Below, one piece after another: positions 63,850 through 64,000 of a DNA stretch of 64,000 bases. The first letter of the stretch is position 1. Every line of letters starts with the position of its first letter. The stretch comes from Sphingobacterium gobiense (lineage in GTDB: Bacteria > Bacteroidota > Bacteroidia > Sphingobacteriales > Sphingobacteriaceae): NCBI RefSeq assembly GCF_002980575.1, contig NZ_PVBS01000001.1:1984001-2048000 (forward strand), read 5' to 3'. Under the pieces are notes generated by a model. The model worked only from the letters and a program-made list of their open reading frames with translations. It did not search any database and had not been told where the DNA came from. Position numbers and translations under genes: made by a program.

Positions 63850-63931
63850 GCGGAAGTGGCGTAATTGGTAGCCGCACCAGACTTAGGATCTGGCGCCGAA
63901 AGGCGTGGGGGTTCGAGTCCCTTCTTCCGCA
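63850..63931 (+). tRNA. tRNA-Leu, anticodon UAG
   Basis: Full cloverleaf of a class II tRNA. Acceptor stem GCGGAAG (63850-63856) pairs with CTTCCGC (63924-63930), with discriminator A. The anticodon loop CTTAGGA between CCAGA and TCTGG stems gives TAG, reading CUA (leucine). A long variable arm (CGCC/GGCG) and the T loop GGTTCGAGTCC are present. CCA is not encoded. Confidence 0.96.
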
Positions 63932-63938
63932 CTTGATG

Positions 63939-63976
63939 TCCTCCCGAACTTAATAAACTCGGGAGGATTTTTTTTG
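63939..63976 (+). terminator. Terminator of tRNA-Leu
   Basis: A perfect 9-bp stem (63939-63947 with 63959-63967; TCCTCCCGA/TCGGGAGGA) is followed by a long T run. Confidence 0.92.
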
Positions 63977-64000
63977 TAAAATGCGTAAAAGCGAAACGAG

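Noticed and set aside
63662..63877. 71-residue minus-strand frame
   Set aside because: It runs across the tRNA-Leu gene, its promoter and operator B, so it is a chance frame.
1..64000. CRISPR arrays, insertion sequences, phage or restriction systems
   Set aside because: I saw no regular repeat-spacer pattern, transposase, integrase, or terminal inverted repeats anywhere in the window.

Overview
The window looks like chromosomal DNA of a Bacteroidota bacterium, most likely Sphingobacteriaceae (Sphingobacterium/Pedobacter-like). The reasons are two SusC/SusD pairs, the type IX secretion/gliding core gldK-gldN-gldM-gldL, a DUF6266 gene, promoters of the TAnnTTTG type, several TTG/GTG starts and little use of Shine-Dalgarno sites. 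I see no phage, insertion sequence, CRISPR array or rRNA. One tRNA-Leu lies at the right end.

Left part (1-7846): the 5' part of dnaX (its 3' end is beyond the window), aqpZ, an AT-rich gap with helically phased short repeats, a DUF6266 gene, an ldhA-type D-2-hydroxyacid dehydrogenase, and a secreted LamG/Big_4/GH127-type beta-L-arabinofuranosidase.

Central part (7867-28956) is the most notable region: about 18 kb of minus-strand genes with short gaps. In transcription order they are an AraC regulator, hydroxyproline deaminase (DapA superfamily), alpha-ketoglutaric semialdehyde dehydrogenase, 4-hydroxyproline epimerase, D-amino-acid (D-hydroxyproline) dehydrogenase, a DUF885 metallopeptidase, an APC permease, an S9 peptidase, an ornithine-cyclodeaminase/mu-crystallin-type reductase, aminopeptidase P, SusC and SusD. 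A strong terminator follows. Together they encode a complete route from proline/hydroxyproline-rich peptides outside the cell to 2-oxoglutarate. The block is flanked by the GH127 enzyme, whose family includes an enzyme acting on hydroxyproline-linked arabinose, and by a large DUF5695 protein of unknown activity. I propose a hydroxyproline-rich (glyco)protein utilisation locus; collagen and plant extensin are the two candidate substrates.

The next part (29127-41585) holds a beta-barrel protein, gldK and gldN on the plus strand meeting gldM and gldL on the minus strand at a shared terminator (a rearranged gldKLMN set), tonB, tsaD, tamB and a small conserved gene. A second SusC/SusD pair (41778-46652) has no enzymes nearby; its SusC carries a duplicated N-terminal carboxypeptidase-regulatory domain.

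The right part (46689-64000) is mostly housekeeping: tex, tatA, a MATE transporter, a small coiled-coil protein, a 2-oxoacid dehydrogenase E2, cinA, lptD, a cell-wall amidase, an MCE/MlaD protein, a second S9 peptidase, then creD with a winged-helix regulator and a membrane protein. Two near-identical 31-bp palindromic sites lie upstream of creD and upstream of the regulator's operon, which suggests a self-regulated unit. The window ends with tRNA-Leu(UAG), its promoter and its terminator.
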